From Tabrizicola_A aquatica (GTDB taxonomy: Bacteria; Pseudomonadota; Alphaproteobacteria; Rhodobacterales; Rhodobacteraceae), in NCBI GenBank assembly GCA_965194375.1, contig CBDAEL010000006.1: a DNA stretch of 64,000 nt; one strand, given 5' to 3'. The notes beneath the pieces were generated by a model. That model was not told the DNA's origin, ran no database searches, and saw nothing but the letters and a program-made list of their open reading frames with translations. Position 1 is the stretch's first letter, and every line of letters starts with the position of its first letter. The position numbers were made by a program, and so were the translations under genes. Positions 1-8,565 of this stretch are shown here, in pieces.

Positions 1-1
1 G

Positions 2-526
2 TTCGCGCTGACGATCAATGCCTCGATCCTGATCCTTGCGGCCGCCGCCTTCTACACCGTGGGCGAAACCGACGTGGCCGAGATCGACAAGGCGCATCTG
101 TTGCTTGAACCCCTGCTGGGCTCGTCACTGGCGCCCATTCTGTTCGGGGTGGCGCTTTTGTGCGCAGGGCTCAACTCCACCGTCACCGCCACGATGGCCG
201 GACAGATCGTGATGGAAGGGTTCATTCGGCTGCGCATCGCGCCTTGGGCGCGGCGACTGATCACGCGCGGCCTTGCCATCATCCCGGCGGTCTTCGTGAT
301 CTTGCTCTACGGCAGTGAGGGCGTGGGTGAGCTGCTGATCCTGAGCCAGGTGGTGCTGTCCTTCCAACTACCCTTCGCCATCGTCCCGCTGGTCATGTTC
401 ACCGCCAGCCGCGCCAAGATGGGCGAACTGGTCGCCCCCCGCTGGTTGACCGGGCTCTGCTGGCTGATCGCCGCTGTCATCATCGTGCTGAACGTGAACC
501 TCTTGTCGACCGTGCTTTTGGGCTGA
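2..526 (+). CDS. mntH: Nramp-family divalent metal transporter, C-terminal part (5' end outside window)
   Basis: This is the tail of an integral membrane transporter of the Nramp family, which imports Mn2+/Fe2+ with protons. The reading frame is already open at base 2 and runs for about 174 residues to a TGA at 524-526. It shows several hydrophobic segments, the LCAGLNSTVTATMAGQIVMEG stretch typical of the late Nramp helices, and a VLSFQLPFAIVPL segment seen near the C-terminus of the family. The N-terminal half with the DPGN motif is outside the window, so the substrate cannot be argued further. A copper cluster begins 90 bp downstream, but nothing shows the two are co-transcribed. Confidence 0.85.
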   Translation, partial: FALTINASILILAAAAFYTVGETDVAEIDKAHLLLEPLLGSSLAPILFGVALLCAGLNSTVTATMAGQIVMEGFIRLRIAPWARRLITRGLAIIPAVFVILLYGSEGVGELLILSQVVLSFQLPFAIVPLVMFTASRAKMGELVAPRWLTGLCWLIAAVIIVLNVNLLSTVLLG

Positions 527-615
527 CCCTTCACCCTTCGGTGACAACACGAATTCGGGCTTGAACCTCAAGCGGCTAGAGGGTTTAGACAGAGCATTAT
601 TAGAGGCAGGAATGG

Positions 616-1209
616 ATGCAGTTGACAAGGTTACAGAAAATCCTCTGGGCGGCGGCGGGACTGGCCACGCTGGCCTATGGGCTGCTCGTGTTGCTGCCAA
701 ACCGCACGCCGGAGGTTGTCACGCAAGCCGACTTCCGGCCGACCTTCTCGCTTCCCGATGCTGAGGGGCGTATGCGCACCCCTTCCGAGTTTGCGGGCCA
801 GCATCTTCTGGTCTTCTTCGGCTTCACCAACTGCCCGGACGTCTGCCCGACAACGCTTTCCGAAGTGGCGCAGGTGATGGACGATCTGGGCGACGATGCT
901 GCCCTTGTGCAGCCCCTGTTCATCTCCATCGACCCCGAACGGGATCGCAGGCTGGGGCTGGCCGAGTTCACCGAGGCGTTCCACCCGTCGATCATCGGGC
1001 TTGCCGGGGATGAGGCACAGACCCGTGCCGCGGCAGACAGCTTCCGCATCTTCTACGCGCGCGAGGGTGATGCCGCGGCCCCGGACGGCTACACCATGTC
1101 GCACAGCCCGGCGCTCTACCTCATCGGGCCTACCGGCGACTGGTTGCGTCAGTTCACCTACGGCACGCCCGCCGCCGATATCCTTGCCGACCTTCAATCC
1201 AGATTGTGA
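616..1209 (+). CDS. SCO1/SenC family copper chaperone (first copy)
   Basis: A 197-residue membrane-anchored thioredoxin-fold protein of the SCO1/SenC family. SCO proteins bind copper or act as thiol reductants, usually for assembly of the CuA site of cytochrome c oxidase. An N-terminal hydrophobic anchor (about residues 8-27) is followed by the FFGFTNCPDVCPTTLSEV block with the CxxxC copper ligands and a late conserved His in TMSHSPALYLIG. The ATG at 616 follows a purine-rich GAGGCAGGA site. The stop overlaps the start region of the PCuAC gene, indicating translational coupling in a copper operon that also contains a second SCO gene. Confidence 0.9.
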   Translation: MQLTRLQKILWAAAGLATLAYGLLVLLPNRTPEVVTQADFRPTFSLPDAEGRMRTPSEFAGQHLLVFFGFTNCPDVCPTTLSEVAQVMDDLGDDAALVQPLFISIDPERDRRLGLAEFTEAFHPSIIGLAGDEAQTRAAADSFRIFYAREGDAAAPDGYTMSHSPALYLIGPTGDWLRQFTYGTPAADILADLQSRL

Positions 1210-1214
1210 CGCCC

Positions 1215-1688
1215 ATGAAATCCCTGATCCTCTCGACCCTCCTCACCTTGTCCGCCACCCCCGTGCTCGCCTGTGAAACCTTCACCTTGGGCGATCTGAC
1301 CATCGACCACGCTTGGTCCCGCGCCACCATCGGCGCCAACCGGCCGGGGGTGTTCTATGTCGAGATCACCAACAACGGCAGCACAGATGATGCGCTGATC
1401 GGCATCGCGACACCTGCTGCCGGGATGCCGATGCTGCACGAAACCGTGGTGACCGACGGCGTCGCCTCGATGCCGCATGCCATGTCGATCCCGGTTCCGG
1501 CTGGCCAAACCGTCGAACTGGCGCCCGGTGGCTATCACGGAATGCTGATGGGCCTGACCGCAACACTGGCCGAAGGCGACAGCTTCCCCGTGACGCTGAC
1601 TTTCCAGAATGCAGGGGAAATCGTCGTCAATGTCGACGTTCTGTCCCTACGGGCGGAGGGGCCGGATTGCGCACACGCCGGGCAGTAG
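1215..1688 (+). CDS. PCu(A)C-type periplasmic copper chaperone
   Basis: A 157-residue periplasmic protein with a clear signal peptide (MKSLILSTLLTLSATPVLA). The mature part carries the PCuAC features: a PGVFYVEITNNG segment, a His in MPMLHETV, and the Met/His-rich stretch around MPHAM with GGYHGMLMGL, matching the H(M)X10MX21HXM copper-binding pattern. Such proteins deliver Cu(I) to the CuA site of cytochrome oxidase together with SCO proteins, matching its flanking genes. A GTG at 1206 is an alternative start. The ATG at 1215 is preferred because it gives a normal signal peptide. Confidence 0.88.
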   Translation: MKSLILSTLLTLSATPVLACETFTLGDLTIDHAWSRATIGANRPGVFYVEITNNGSTDDALIGIATPAAGMPMLHETVVTDGVASMPHAMSIPVPAGQTVELAPGGYHGMLMGLTATLAEGDSFPVTLTFQNAGEIVVNVDVLSLRAEGPDCAHAGQ

Positions 1689-2269
1689 CACTTGGCCTTG
1701 GTGGGACGGCCGCAGCACTGGCCTTCACGCTCGGCCTCGGCTGGTGGCAAAGCCGCGGCCGCGCGCAGCCGCCCGCCGCGCTTCTGCCACATCCCATCGG
1801 CGAGATGGGCTTTGCCCTGACCAACCATCGCGGTGAACCGGTGCGCCCGGCAGACTGGATCGGCCGCCCGACCATGGCCTTCTTCGGCTTCACCTGGTGC
1901 CCCGATGTCTGCCCGACCACCCTCAGCGACATCTCGGGCTGGCTGGAAGAGCTCGGGCCCGACGCCGACCGGCTGAACACCGTCTTCATCACCGTCGATC
2001 CCGAACGGGATACACAGCAGGTTTTGGCAGACTACCTGGCGAACTTCGATCCGCGGATCACCGGCCTGACCGGCCCGCTGGCCGAGGTCGAACGCGCCGT
2101 CGCAGGCTTCCGCGCCCGGTTCGAAAAGGTGCCCCGCGACGGGGATTACACCATGAACCACACCGCCGGCGTGTTCCTGTTCCGCGCCGACGGTCGCTTT
2201 GCCAGCATCATCGACTACCACGAGGACCGCCGCTTCGCCCTGCCAAAGATCCGCAGGGTTCTGACCTGA
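1667..2269 (+). CDS. SCO1/SenC family copper chaperone (second copy)
   Basis: A second SCO-family protein of 200 residues, starting with TTG at 1667 and overlapping the PCuAC gene by 22 bp. It has an N-terminal membrane anchor with paired arginines, the FFGFTWCPDVCPTTLSDI block with the CxxxC copper site, FITVDPERDT, and the later conserved His in YTMNHTAGVFLF. It is clearly paralogous to the SCO protein at 616-1209 but diverged outside the motifs. Two SCO proteins flanking a PCuAC protein suggests distinct roles, such as thiol reduction and copper delivery. That split is inference. Confidence 0.88.
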   Translation: MRTRRAVALGLGGTAAALAFTLGLGWWQSRGRAQPPAALLPHPIGEMGFALTNHRGEPVRPADWIGRPTMAFFGFTWCPDVCPTTLSDISGWLEELGPDADRLNTVFITVDPERDTQQVLADYLANFDPRITGLTGPLAEVERAVAGFRARFEKVPRDGDYTMNHTAGVFLFRADGRFASIIDYHEDRRFALPKIRRVLT

Positions 2270-2298
2270 CAGCCATCCCTGTTCTTTCGGAGAGCCAC

Positions 2299-2775
2299 AT
2301 GACCAACACACCCTTTCTGACCCGCCGCACAATGCTGCTGTCCGGCCTCGCCGTCGCAGCTTTCGCGGCCAGTCCGGTGCGCAGCGCCGCCCCGTCGATC
2401 CATGTCGTCAAGGGAACCGGTTGCGAATGCTGCAACGCCTGGGTGGCCTATCTTCGGGACGAGGGTTTCACCGTGACGGACGAGGAGCGCTACGGCACGC
2501 TCCTGATGACCTACAAGGCCGAAGTGGGGGTGCCTCAAAGAATGATCTCCTGCCACACAGGGATGATCGAGGGCTATGTGCTCGAAGGCCATGTCCCTGC
2601 GGCCGATATCAGGCGCCTGCTTGAGGAGCGGCCGGACGCGGTCGGGCTTGCCGTTCCAGGGATGCCCTATGGATCGCCCGGGATGGGACCGGAAAGTCAG
2701 CGTGAGGCCTACGACGTCCTGCTGATCCGCCGCGATGGCTCAACCGAGGTCTTCACCCGCTATCTGGCCGCCTGA
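2299..2775 (+). CDS. DUF411 domain protein (copper/metal-binding, exported)
   Basis: A 158-residue DUF411 protein. It begins with a TRRTMLLSGLAV segment resembling a Tat-type signal, then HVVKGTGCECCNAWVAYL, containing the CxCC cluster near the mature N-terminus that defines the family. SCHTGMIEGYVLEGHVPAADI and GLAVPGMPYGSPGM are further family hallmarks. DUF411 genes usually sit with copper resistance or metal efflux genes, and here it closes a copper chaperone cluster. The ATG at 2299 has a GGAG site seven bases upstream. The frame is open further upstream, but that part is antisense-like shadow of the SCO gene. Confidence 0.88.
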   Translation: MTNTPFLTRRTMLLSGLAVAAFAASPVRSAAPSIHVVKGTGCECCNAWVAYLRDEGFTVTDEERYGTLLMTYKAEVGVPQRMISCHTGMIEGYVLEGHVPAADIRRLLEERPDAVGLAVPGMPYGSPGMGPESQREAYDVLLIRRDGSTEVFTRYLAA

Positions 2776-2794
2776 CAATTGTGTCGGCCGTGCT

Positions 2795-3074
2795 TCATGC
2801 CGCCTTCGGCCAACGGCGATGCAGGTTGTCGATGAAGACGGCATGGGTGTGGTGGGGCCCGTGTTCTGACAGGTGGAGATAATCGGCGGGCAGGTCAGGA
2901 AGGTCGTGCCGCAAGATCGTCTGATCGTTCGCGGGCCAGAGGCGCAGCACCGCAACGAGGCCAGCCGCGCCGATGAGCGCCGTGACGCAAAGATCGGGCA
3001 CCGGCGCCGATCCAGCCGGCCAGCGGGTATATGACCAGCCAACAGGCGCGCGAGAGGGCGAAGCTGCCATTCAT
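2795..3074 (-). pseudogene. Frameshifted C-terminal remnant of an MFS transporter
   Basis: Two minus-strand frames join into one recognisable C-terminus. From about 3074 the frame reads FALSRACWLVIYPLAGWIGAG, typical of a late MFS transmembrane helix. The continuation lies in another frame as VTALIGAAGLVAVLRLWPAND, followed by a hydrophilic tail rich in His (HLSEHGPHHTHAVFID) ending at 2795. The switch is near 3000-3015. No full-length transporter frame exists upstream of 3074, so this is a truncated and frameshifted relic. His-rich tails of this kind occur in metal-efflux MFS proteins, which would suit the copper neighbours, but substrate is inference. Confidence 0.6.
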
Positions 3075-3392
3075 GATGAGCTTAGTGACTGACCGCTGTC
3101 CGCCCGTTGCGACCGCAGGCCTCCTGACCAGCGGCCCGCTGACATGCGCGCGCTTACGCACAACCACGCCGCCTTCGGGTGTCTCGGTTCGGGCCGAGGG
3201 CAAACGAACGTGCCTCAACCGCGGCGTAGACTGATTTCGCCAAAGCACTGAAAAAGCGTCACTTTTTGAATCCGTCTCAATTTGGGTGAAGGGCGGATGG
3301 AAAGAGACGCGGGGCGTTCAGAGACCGATTTCGGCGGAAACGCCAATCTCTGAAAGTCGCATGGCCTCGCTAAACCCCTTTGAAACAAAAAG
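3075..3392. other. Intergenic stretch without a recognisable gene
   Basis: Between the transporter remnant and the tRNA-Ser terminator no frame on either strand looks like a protein. The only open frames have no family signature and low-complexity composition. No promoter was recognised. Confidence 0.5.
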
Positions 3393-3414
3393 AAAAAAGG
3401 CCCCGTCAGGGACC
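3393..3414 (-). terminator. Rho-independent terminator of tRNA-Ser
   Basis: On the minus strand a 6-bp stem (GGTCCC / GGGGCC, one G-T pair) with loop TGAC is followed by a run of six T. It lies about 25 bp beyond the 3' end of the tRNA-Ser gene. Confidence 0.75.
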
Positions 3415-3439
3415 TCATCTCGGGTTTGCAATGTGCAAG

Positions 3440-3529
3440 TGGCGGATCGATAGGGATTCGAACCCTAGAGACGGTTCCCCGCCTACACACTTTCCAGGCG
3501 TGCGCCTTCGACCACTCGGCCACCGATCC
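3440..3529 (-). tRNA. tRNA-Ser (GGA)
   Basis: A 90-nt class II tRNA with encoded CCA. The acceptor stem is GGATCGG against TCGATCC, discriminator G. The anticodon loop CTGGAAA places GGA as anticodon (forward TCC at 3493-3495). A long variable arm and a GGTTCGAATCC T-loop region confirm serine identity. Confidence 0.95.
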
Positions 3530-3640
3530 GTTGCGGGGTGTTTAGCGGGAAGTGCGGGGGCACTCAAGGGGGGAGGAGGCTGAAATTCACGAAGGATTTC
3601 GTCAGCGTAAGCCCGTGATGATACGAGTATCCACCTCTGA

Positions 3641-4360
3641 TCAGCACAGGATCAGGCTGACGCGGCGGTTTAGCTTGCCCTTCTTCTCGATTTTGCCGAT
3701 CTCAACCTCGCCAATCTCGGCAGTGCGCGCGACATGGGTGCCGCCGCAGGGTTGTAGGTCGATCTGGCTCTCGGCGTCGCCAATCCGCACAAGCCGCACC
3801 TTGCCTTGCCCCATCGGCGGGCGCACTGACATGGTTTTGATAAGGCCGGGGTTGGCCAAAAGTTCGTCATCACTAATCCAGCTGTCGCTCACCGCCAGAT
3901 CGCGCGCGATCAGGGCGGCCAAGGCGGCGTTCAGCGCCGGCACATCCGCCGGGGCCTCGGGCATGTCGAAATCAAGCCGACCTTTGTCCGCGCCGATCTG
4001 CCCACCTGTCACCGGCAGCGGAATGACCACGGACAGAAGGTGCAAGGCCGTATGCACGCGCATGTGGCGATGGCGGCGGTCCCAGTCAATCCGCTGGCGC
4101 AGATCGGCGCCAATCGGGGGCAGCGGCCGGGCCTCGGCCGGCACAAGCGCGATGGCGCCCCCCTCGACCTTGACGGCGGTGGCAATCGTCAACCGCCCAC
4201 CCTCCCAATCGATCAGCCCGCTGTCACCGGGTTGGCCGCCACTGGTGGCATAAAACACCGATTGATCCACCACGATGCCGCCTTCTGGTGTGTGACCAAT
4301 AACGCGGGCCTCGGCCTCGCGCAGATAGGCGTCGTCTCGAAACAAGGGATGGGTCATCAT
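3641..4360 (-). CDS. Alanyl-tRNA editing protein (AlaX-like)
   Basis: A 239-residue free-standing editing-domain protein that hydrolyses mischarged aminoacyl-tRNA(Ala), such as Ser-tRNA(Ala). It carries the zinc-binding motifs of the AlaRS editing domain: HTALHLL (HxxxH) in the middle and CGGTHV near the C-terminus. FYATSGGQPGDSG in the N-terminal part is also diagnostic. The start is at 4360, or the second Met at 4357. Its start overlaps the stop of the upstream MscS-type gene as ATGA, so it is the last gene of the cysteine synthase-channel-AlaX operon. Confidence 0.92.
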   Translation of the reverse strand: MMTHPLFRDDAYLREAEARVIGHTPEGGIVVDQSVFYATSGGQPGDSGLIDWEGGRLTIATAVKVEGGAIALVPAEARPLPPIGADLRQRIDWDRRHRHMRVHTALHLLSVVIPLPVTGGQIGADKGRLDFDMPEAPADVPALNAALAALIARDLAVSDSWISDDELLANPGLIKTMSVRPPMGQGKVRLVRIGDAESQIDLQPCGGTHVARTAEIGEVEIGKIEKKGKLNRRVSLILC

Positions 4361-6795
4361 GATTTGGTGGCGTCCTTGGCGGCGGGTTTTCGAGTGCGGG
4401 CGGCAGACTGGGTTGCGGCTTCGGCAAGGGTTTGGGCGGGCATGGGCAAGATGCCTTCCGCCGCAAATCGCGCGGCGATCTGGTGATTGACCTCGGATCG
4501 CACCTGCAGCTGGAAATTCACATCGCGCAGGATCAGCCGGATCTCGAAATTCATGGTCTCGGCCCCAAAGCCCACCAGCGCCACCATCGGCGGTGGCTGC
4601 AAAATGGCCAAAGGCTGCGCTTCGGCAATCTCGCGCAGCAATGCCTCGACCTTACGGCTGTCCGCGCTTAGGGGAACGCTGATCGGCACGATCAGCCGGC
4701 CTGTCAGGTTAAAGTGCGTCCAGTTGGTCACCCGGCCCGAAATCAGGTCTGAGTTCGGCACGATGACATCTGATCGGTCAAAAGTCTGGATTCGGGTCGA
4801 GCGCACCGAGATGGATTTCACAATGCCCTGGGTGGTGCCGACCTCGATCCAGTCCCCTTCGCTGACGGGCCGCTCGATCAACAAGATGATGCCCGAGACA
4901 AAGTTCGACACCACGGTCTGCAAACCAAAACCGATACCGACCGAAAGGGCACCGGCGACGATGGCCAGACCCGCAAGGTTGATCCCGGCGGCATTGATGG
5001 CCACCACCGACGCCAGAAACATCCCCAGATAGCCCACGCCCGACACGATGGCATTCTGCCCCCCCTGATCCAGCGAGGTGCGCGGTAGGATCGTGTTCTT
5101 TAATCCGCCCTGAAACAGCCGCGTCAGCACATAGCCCAGCGCAAAAACCGTGGCAAAGACCAGAAAATTGGTCGGCGAGATGCGGGTGTCGCCCAGCGCG
5201 ATACCTTCACGGAACCGCGTCCAAAGCTCGGTGAGGTCTGAGGTGCGCGCACCCCAGATCAACGCCACCGCGGGCAGGCTCAGAAGCGCCAGCGCAAAGT
5301 TCGCCAAAACCGGCACCAGCGCTTCGCTGGGATCACCCTCGGCGCGGGTGATGGCGCCATAGATGTCGCTGACCAACTCTTGCAGCACCAAAAGCAAGCC
5401 GACAACGCCAAGGCTGAGGATGGCCGGGTAGATCAGCGCCGTGGCGGCCGGGATATAGCCAACCGCGCCCAACAGCGGGCCCACCACGGCCACCAGCATG
5501 GCCCCCTGCCCCAGAAAGCCGATCAGCCGCATGCCATAGCGGGTGACATCCCCTTCGCGACGCTCGCGCAGCAAGTGGCGGTGCAAAAGCTGGCCCATCC
5601 GGAACAGCAACAGCCCCGAGACAGCCAGCAGCGGAAAGCTTGCAACCGACGTGGTCCCTTCCGAGTAAGACTGGGCATCCATCGCCGCGAAGCGCAGGCC
5701 ATCAAGGCCCAGCAGGGCCGCCATCAGCACCGCGTTATAGCGCGCCTCAGCCCGGCGTTCAGATGGCAGGCCGAACGGCCCAGCCGACACCCCGCGCGGG
5801 AAAACCTGTCCGGCCAACCACGCCGCAAGGATCACAAACAACGCCAGATCGCCTGCCGCATCGACCAGCCTTGCGCCCACCTCGCCCTGCATCTCGGTCA
5901 GCGACAAGGCCAAAAGGACGCACATAATCCCGACCAAAGGAAAAGCGATTTCCCCAAGCGAAGCGAAAAGCGCCAAGATCTTGCGCCCGCGCAGCGAGGC
6001 GCGGTCCTGCAATCGGCTGGACAAGTCTTGCACCCAAGACCGCCCATAGACCAAAAGACCCACCGCAAGCGCCAGCAAAAGCAGGATGAAAGGGACGTTA
6101 TCGCCAAAAGCAGTGCGGGCCTTGGGATCGGCCCATTTCTCGGCCGTCTCCTCCCAAATCCGCACGCCTGTATCGGTCACGCCAATCAGCGCTTCGGGCC
6201 AATTGGCCGGGTTGATTGGCGCGGGCCAGAGTTTGAGCAACTGGTCGGCCTGCCGCTCACGCAGCACACGGTCAATTTCCGCGATCAGGCCATCCGCGCG
6301 ACGATAGGCCTCTTCTGCCGCAAGGCCGGGGGCTTGCAGGGTAACAAGCTGTTCCGTCAAGACCGCCCGGCGCTGCGCGATCTCCTCCACCTCAGGAACG
6401 CCTTCGCCAGGGGATGGCCCCAAGGCGGCAATCTGGGCGCGCAGGGTGGCGATGCGGGCGGCATTGGCGTTTTGTTCGCCCAGAAGGGCGCTGCGCCAAT
6501 CCACCATCTGCCGACGGATCGCCTCCAAAGCCTCAGACCCGACGTTGCGGTTGGCCGCCGCCTTTTCTGCGCGTTCAGCCAGCCGCTCCCAAGCGGCATA
6601 GTCCAGCGAGACCGCGTCTGCTGTGGCACTGGCGACGGGCGCTATAAGCCCCGGCCCCTGCCGCGGCACCAAGGCGCCGGTTTCATCCACCTGACGCAGG
6701 CTGTCCTGCGCTTGCGCGGGCGGGGCGTGCAGTGGGCCGACCCAAACCAGCGCGGCAAGGATCAGCCCGAGAGTAAGGCGCAAGCCCCGTCTCAT
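4357..6795 (-). CDS. Large MscS-family mechanosensitive channel protein (DUF3772 type)
   Basis: An 812-residue multi-domain MscS-like protein. A signal peptide (RLTLGLILAALVWVG...AQAQ) is followed by a helical periplasmic region, about ten transmembrane segments, and then the conserved MscS pore and beta domain (GLAIVAGALSVGIGFGLQ, ERPVSEGDWIEVG, VIVPNSDLISGRVTNWTH). It ends in a cytoplasmic domain with a Lys/Arg/Ala-rich tail. Such channels release solutes on hypo-osmotic shock. The frame is open to 6921, but the ATG at 6795 gives the signal peptide and an ATGA overlap with the upstream cysteine synthase stop. Confidence 0.9.
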   Translation of the reverse strand: MRRGLRLTLGLILAALVWVGPLHAPPAQAQDSLRQVDETGALVPRQGPGLIAPVASATADAVSLDYAAWERLAERAEKAAANRNVGSEALEAIRRQMVDWRSALLGEQNANAARIATLRAQIAALGPSPGEGVPEVEEIAQRRAVLTEQLVTLQAPGLAAEEAYRRADGLIAEIDRVLRERQADQLLKLWPAPINPANWPEALIGVTDTGVRIWEETAEKWADPKARTAFGDNVPFILLLLALAVGLLVYGRSWVQDLSSRLQDRASLRGRKILALFASLGEIAFPLVGIMCVLLALSLTEMQGEVGARLVDAAGDLALFVILAAWLAGQVFPRGVSAGPFGLPSERRAEARYNAVLMAALLGLDGLRFAAMDAQSYSEGTTSVASFPLLAVSGLLLFRMGQLLHRHLLRERREGDVTRYGMRLIGFLGQGAMLVAVVGPLLGAVGYIPAATALIYPAILSLGVVGLLLVLQELVSDIYGAITRAEGDPSEALVPVLANFALALLSLPAVALIWGARTSDLTELWTRFREGIALGDTRISPTNFLVFATVFALGYVLTRLFQGGLKNTILPRTSLDQGGQNAIVSGVGYLGMFLASVVAINAAGINLAGLAIVAGALSVGIGFGLQTVVSNFVSGIILLIERPVSEGDWIEVGTTQGIVKSISVRSTRIQTFDRSDVIVPNSDLISGRVTNWTHFNLTGRLIVPISVPLSADSRKVEALLREIAEAQPLAILQPPPMVALVGFGAETMNFEIRLILRDVNFQLQVRSEVNHQIAARFAAEGILPMPAQTLAEAATQSAARTRKPAAKDATKS

Positions 6796-7826
6796 GCGTC
6801 CAAAAAGACCGAAGGAATGGCCATGGGCGCACGATCCAGCCAACGCGGCACGGGCAGGCCTTTTTCCTTCAGGAAGGCGGGATTGTAGAGCTTGGACTGA
6901 TAGCGGTTGCCATAGTCGCACAGGATGGTGACGATCGTGTGCCCCGGTCCCATCTCACGCGCCATGCGGATCGCGCCTGCGATGTTGACGCCTGACGATC
7001 CACCCAGACAAATGCCCTCTTCCTCCACCATGGAAAACACCAGCGGCAGCGCCTCAGCGTCGGGGATGCGGTAGCTGAAATCTGGGGTGAAGCCTTCAAG
7101 GTTTGCGGTGATCCGGCCCTGCCCGATGCCCTCGGTGATGGATGAGCCGGGCGCGTCCAACTGGCCCGTGGTGTAAAAGCTGTGCAATGCAGCACCTTCA
7201 GGGTCCGCCAGACCGATCTTCACGCCTTTATGCTGCAAGGCCATCGCCACACCCGCCAAGGTGCCGCCCGAGCCCACGGCGCAGATAAAGCCGTCAACCT
7301 TGCCGCCAGTCTGTTCCCAAACCTCGGGCCCAGTGGTTTCGATATGCGACTGGCGGTTGGCCACGTTGTCAAACTGATTGGCCCAAACCGCGCCATTGGC
7401 TTCGGTCTGCGCCAAAGCTTCGGCCAGACGGCCAGAATAGCGCACATAGTTGTTGGGGTTCTTGTAAGGCGCGGCGGGCACCTGCACGAGTTCCGCCCCC
7501 GCCAGCCGCAGCATGTCTTTCTTTTCCTGAGACTGGGTTTCGGGAATGACGATCACCGTCTTGAACCCCATCGAGGCCCCGACCAGCGCCAAGCCAATCC
7601 CGGTGTTGCCCGCCGTGCCTTCGACAATCGTGCCGCCGGGGCGCAAAAGACCCTTGGCCACCGCATCGCGGATCATGAACAAGGCCGCGCGGTCCTTGAC
7701 CGATTGGCCGGGGTTCAGAAACTCGCATTTGCCAAGGATCGTGCAGCCGGTCATTTCCGACGCCCGCTTGAGCTTCAGAAGTGGCGTGTTGCCGATCGTA
7801 TCGGCCAGATCGCTGTGAATGCGCAT
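6792..7826 (-). CDS. cysK: Cysteine synthase A (O-acetylserine sulfhydrylase)
   Basis: A 344-residue PLP-dependent beta-family enzyme that makes cysteine from O-acetylserine and sulfide. It has IGNTPLLKLK at the N-terminus, the PLP lysine in NPGQSVKDRAA (about residue 44), a phosphate-binding GSGGTLAG loop and GGSSGVN near the C-terminus. The usual substrate loop TSGNTG reads TAGNTG here, which marks a divergent subgroup. A slightly different substrate range cannot be excluded. It is first of a three-gene overlapping operon with the MscS-type channel and AlaX. Confidence 0.85.
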   Translation of the reverse strand: MRIHSDLADTIGNTPLLKLKRASEMTGCTILGKCEFLNPGQSVKDRAALFMIRDAVAKGLLRPGGTIVEGTAGNTGIGLALVGASMGFKTVIVIPETQSQEKKDMLRLAGAELVQVPAAPYKNPNNYVRYSGRLAEALAQTEANGAVWANQFDNVANRQSHIETTGPEVWEQTGGKVDGFICAVGSGGTLAGVAMALQHKGVKIGLADPEGAALHSFYTTGQLDAPGSSITEGIGQGRITANLEGFTPDFSYRIPDAEALPLVFSMVEEEGICLGGSSGVNIAGAIRMAREMGPGHTIVTILCDYGNRYQSKLYNPAFLKEKGLPVPRWLDRAPMAIPSVFLDA

Positions 7827-7971
7827 GGTCTTCCCCTGACTGTTGAGCGAACCTAGGCCCGAGCGGCGGCAAACTCAAGCCAGCGCGGCGGAAAAGGCGG
7901 CATATCCGCCAAGGTCAAAGCGAAGGGAAAGCCGTTCCGGATAGGCCGCGTTTGGCAGAACCCTGCCCCGA

Positions 7972-8565
7972 TCAGCCCATCATCAGGGGGACGGTTTCAC
8001 CCAGCGCAAAGCGGCGCAGGACCGCCGGATAAAGCTGGTGCTCTTGCACCAAAACCCGTGCGGCAAGGCTGTCAGCGGTGTCACCGGGCAAAACCGGCAC
8101 GCGAGCTTGGCCAAGGATCGGCCCTGCATCGAGCTCCGCCGTCACCGCATGCACGGTGCAACCGGCCTCGGCGTCACCCGCTTCCAGCGCACGCTCATGG
8201 GTGTGCAGACCGGGGTACTTCGGCAAGAGCGAAGGATGGATGTTCAACATCCGGCCCTCAAACTGACGAATGAAGTCGGGGGTCAGAATACGCATGAAAC
8301 CCGCCAGACACAGGATGTCGGGCTTGGCCGTAAGGATCGGCTGCAAAAGGGCCGCCTCAAAGCCCGCGCGGTCGCGGCCAAAGGGGCGGTGATCGACGGC
8401 GGCGGTCGGGATGCCAAGGGCGGCCGCCTTGGCCAGCCCGCCCGCCGTGGGATCGTTCGAGGCAACCAGAACCGGCACGCACGGATGCGGCCCGGACGCC
8501 ATGTCGCGCAGCAGCGCCAGCATGTTTGAGCCACCCCCGGAAATCAGGATGGCGACGCGTTTCAC
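7972..8565 (-). CDS. purN: Phosphoribosylglycinamide formyltransferase (GART)
   Basis: A 197-residue GART catalysing the third step of purine synthesis with 10-formyl-tetrahydrofolate. The N-terminal VAILISGGGSNM loop binds the phosphate. LAGFMRILTPDFI and MLNIHPSLLPKYPGLHTHERA contain the catalytic Asn-His pair, and GCTVHAVTAELDAGPILGQ is the last conserved block. The start overlaps the purM stop as ATGA, so the two purine genes are translationally coupled. Confidence 0.97.
   Translation of the reverse strand: MKRVAILISGGGSNMLALLRDMASGPHPCVPVLVASNDPTAGGLAKAAALGIPTAAVDHRPFGRDRAGFEAALLQPILTAKPDILCLAGFMRILTPDFIRQFEGRMLNIHPSLLPKYPGLHTHERALEAGDAEAGCTVHAVTAELDAGPILGQARVPVLPGDTADSLAARVLVQEHQLYPAVLRRFALGETVPLMMG

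Noticed and set aside
5380..6888. 502-residue open frame opposite the MscS-type gene
   Set aside because: Antisense of a gene with clear membrane and MscS domains; Gln/Arg/His-rich content is a shadow artefact.
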